From positions 3,289,001-3,353,000 of the forward strand of contig NC_092674.1 in the NCBI RefSeq assembly GCF_964355755.1: a stretch of 64,000 bases of DNA, read 5' to 3'. This DNA comes from Antedon mediterranea (taxonomy: Eukaryota; Echinodermata; Crinoidea; Comatulida; Antedonidae). Shown piece by piece: positions 61,254-64,000 of this stretch; positions within the stretch are counted from its first letter, which is position 1, and each line of letters starts with the position of its first letter. The position numbers and the translations under genes were made by a program. Under the pieces are notes generated by a model, which saw nothing but the letters and a program-made list of their open reading frames with translations, had not been told where the DNA came from and searched no databases.

Positions 61254-64000
61254 GTTCACGGTAACGTGGTGGTATACGTTAGCAGCTGCTTGTACGGACT
61301 GTCCAGATGTCCGACAAGACTGTAGTGCATATCGCTGTTATTCGGTAGACGGTTCACGTAGACCAATTTTAACGGTTAATGAAATGTCACCTGGTCCAAG
61401 TATTCAGGTACAAATTTCATCTTTGTCGCAGAAGCTACCACATCGCTTAGCGTCTAAATCTTAATTTAAATAAATAGTAATTTCAGAAACGTATTTTAAA
61501 GTTAACACAGTATTTATATTTACCCAGTCAGTTGGGTTCTGTTTCGTTGCAGTTCATTCTGTAACCGCCCTTCACAGTTCAGAAAGGGGATCATTTTGGT
61601 TTTCTTTTTCCATGACTGGTGCATACTTCAAAAAGCCCGCTAGAAACAGAGTAATTACTATAGGAAATTTGATCACTTTAGTTTGTAACTGCGAGTTTGC
61701 TTGTGTAGACTAAAGCTCTGTCTACACTATCAAAGTGTGATGTGCCCATGGTAGTGATAGGATATCCATATATTGGCACATCGCATTTTGTGTGCTGACA
61801 GAGCTTAAGCTTAATGGCAATTGAAGTATTAGTTTGACGACGTTCCTAAAAGTCATTGAAAAGTTTATTTTAAAACATAGGACTCTTTTTTGTGTGAATG
61901 ATACCAACATTGTAGTCACGTGAGCCATAAGATAGTATATAGGCCTATTGTTTTGACGGCTCCCAAATTCCCCTTTAAATAAGGTAGTTTTGTTACCACA
62001 CTAATCTAACTGTGTTTATGTTCTATATTAAGCACAGTGTCTCTAGTTCGGTTTTGTTGTATTTCCAGATCTGTCATGGTGATACCATTCGTGTGAAAGT
62101 AAACAACGAACTTCAAGATGGAGGTTCGTTGACAATTCATTGGCATGGTATACATCAATTTAACACCGTGTGGGCAGATGGCGTTCCGATGATTACTCAA
62201 TGCCCCATACCAAGTTCAACCTCTTTCGTGTACGAGTTTGTTGCAGACCCACCAGGTACCCATTGGTGGCACTCTCACGTTGGTGTTCAGAGAGGTGACG
62301 GGTTGTACGGAGCATTGATTGTCAGGGAACCGAGACAAAAAGAGTTCAACAGTAAAGAATATGACTTTGACCTTCCACAACATTACATGTTATTTAACGA
62401 ATGGTTATCAATTCCGTCTATAACAATCTTCATGGTGTCGACTGCCAATGGTGTCCCTTCTGAACACAGCCTTAGCTTATTGATCAATGGCAGAAGTCAC
62501 AATTATGACATAGATATAGACGTTCCGGTTTCTGTGTTTGAAGTAGAACAAGGTTTCCGATATCGGATGCGAATAGTGAATACTGCGTTGGGTGAATGTA
62601 ATATGAGACTGGTAATTGAATCACATCCGATAACGATCATTGCCACTGATGGCTTTGAGGTGAAACCGATTCGAGTTGTGGATGCTTTGAGTTTCACACC
62701 TGGGGAAAGGTAAGTAAAGGCTTCGTTTACACTGGGTCAGAATAAAACGCCTGGACCCGCTTCTGCTTGATTCCCAAACGCAAATGACGCAAACACGAAG
62801 GCGGCCAGTAAGCGAGGGATCACCCAAACCGTCGCGTGTTCAAAGTACGCGCGTACTCTCGTCGTCGCATCAATGCTATGCGTAGTGTGAATCAAACTAT
62901 CGTGTATTTAGACCAATTTAATGGAAAATCTTAAACTTATTTATTATATCATATTTCAGACTTGACTTTGTTCTTGAGGCGTCAGCAATACCCTCGTCCT
63001 ATTGTATATACATAATATCATCAAATTACGACTTGTGTTCGGCGAGCGGTAGTGCTGTATTACAATACAAAAACACACCTGCAGTAAAGTTGAATTGTTC
63101 AGTGGAACCGCCATCGCACATTGTATTTACAACAGAAGGGTTTGACGCTGCTACTAGTAATGGTGACGTCACACTCAAAGACACGCACGCTTTACGTAAG
63201 AATATACGAGTAATTATGGTTTTTTTTAATAATGGTGCGTAGCGGTGGTTAAATAAGAAATACCCAGATGTATTGTGAACTCCAAATTTTACTGCTTTTA
63301 TGTGCACTTGTGACTTTTGATGATATAGCCGTGTGTGTGTGTTTATATTTCAGAATCCGTGGATCCTGCTTTACATAAGGTTGATTTAAGATACTATGTG
63401 GTAATAGACTACCAACTCAAATTCTATACATCGACGAATCCAGAAGTCAACCAAACATACTCTTCAGTTTATCGCATGAACAAAGTACAATTTGAATTTC
63501 CTCATACACCGTTTGTGTCATTACAACAAGATGATGACGTCAGCGCGTGTGAAATGACTCCATGGAATATCGCTATGCATATCGATGCACAGTACTGTAA
63601 GCCTTTAAATGTCAGTACAGATTTCGATATAGCCTGCAAATGTCCTATCGTGGCTAAAGCGAAACTAGGCCAGGTAATATTTTCTAATTATAAAGCTGCT
63701 TTTCCACTAGGAGATTTGTTTTCGTGTTTCACCAATGTGCATTGATATTTAACTCTACTTCAGGAAATTTGTGCAACTTAGATTCACGCGAATATTCGCC
63801 TAATGGAAAACAATCTTAAATAAGGCCGGTTCACACTAGACGCAGATTAATTAATTTTCGGCACAAATGCTAGCAATATGTTATTGATTGAACGATTTTT
63901 AAAATTTTATTTGTGGTTTGTTGTTTATAGGTTATAGAGTTTATTGTGATAAACGAAATCTCCGTTTATAGTCATCCTATGCATCTCCATGGACAGTCAT
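61254..64000 (+). pseudogene. Laccase-type multicopper oxidase, copy 5 (5'-truncated, runs off window)
   Basis: It begins inside exon 2 (61254-61407, from FTVTWWYTLAAACTDC), joined to intron 6 of copy 4. It then has exon 3 (62069-62709), exon 4 (62960-63195), exon 5 (63354-63673) and the start of exon 6 (63931 onward, up to the HPMHLH motif at the window edge). All visible exons are open, without the copy 4 frameshift. There is no signal-peptide exon and no splice acceptor for the partial exon 2, so it is called a pseudogene. A transcript from a new upstream start is possible. Repeats copy 4 at an offset of 2,919 bp. Confidence 0.8.

Overview
This is a stretch of nuclear DNA from an animal, most likely a marine invertebrate. 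It is AT-rich, its genes have GT-AG introns, and it is packed with MITEs, Helitron-like ends, a Penelope-like retroelement and a protein-primed DNA polymerase element. The host genes are the C-terminal exons of a cullin-4 gene and a cluster of multicopper oxidase (laccase-type) genes with the Cys-rich N-terminus seen in invertebrate laccases. The sequence alone does not fix the phylum. No prokaryotic gene organisation, rRNA, intact tRNA or CRISPR array was seen.

Layout. 1-5529: repeated Helitron-like blocks with hairpin + CTAG 3' ends. 5530-6500: retroelement debris. 6622-12283: a Penelope-like element, its RT core deleted, between two ~1.5 kb inverted arms that carry hammerhead-like motifs. 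12438-13534: a DNA transposon with clear TIRs and a TAT target duplication. 14303-18477: last six exons of cullin-4 (+), with a pogo/Tigger-like MITE just after one splice donor and a ~1.3 kb 17-bp minisatellite in the last intron. 18478-20451: MITEs and a CCAAT-rich tandem repeat. 20452-36190: two direct ~7 kb units, each with a laccase gene, plus a third partial unit. 36380-50410: an inverted repeat built from a decayed family-B DNA polymerase element. 50600-58715: an inverted copy of a laccase unit. 58732-64000: two further truncated laccase copies in tandem (2,919-bp period).

The main architectural feature is a large imperfect palindrome. Its arms, about 27507-41980 and 43294-58715, are separated by a 1,313-bp spacer at 41981-43293. 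The axis lies inside the polymerase element and each arm carries a whole laccase gene. The arms differ at scattered substitutions, a 1,526-bp tandem duplication found only on the right, and two nested transposons found only on the left.

Gene status. An eight-exon laccase model (55, 272, 641, 236, 320, 142, 143 and 99 nt; 635 residues; all intron phases agree) fits five loci. Copy 1 (23570-27497, +) and copy 3 (52127-55918, -) have intact reading frames. Copy 2 (30901-34690, +) has a nonsense codon. Copy 4 (58732-61253, +) lacks both ends and has a frameshift. Copy 5 (61254-64000, +) lacks its signal peptide and runs off the window. In the left arm the polymerase element is arranged partly head-to-tail with a period near 4.43 kb. 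That is short for a Polinton, and no integrase, ATPase, protease or capsid gene was recognised. It is the best candidate here for an undescribed element.
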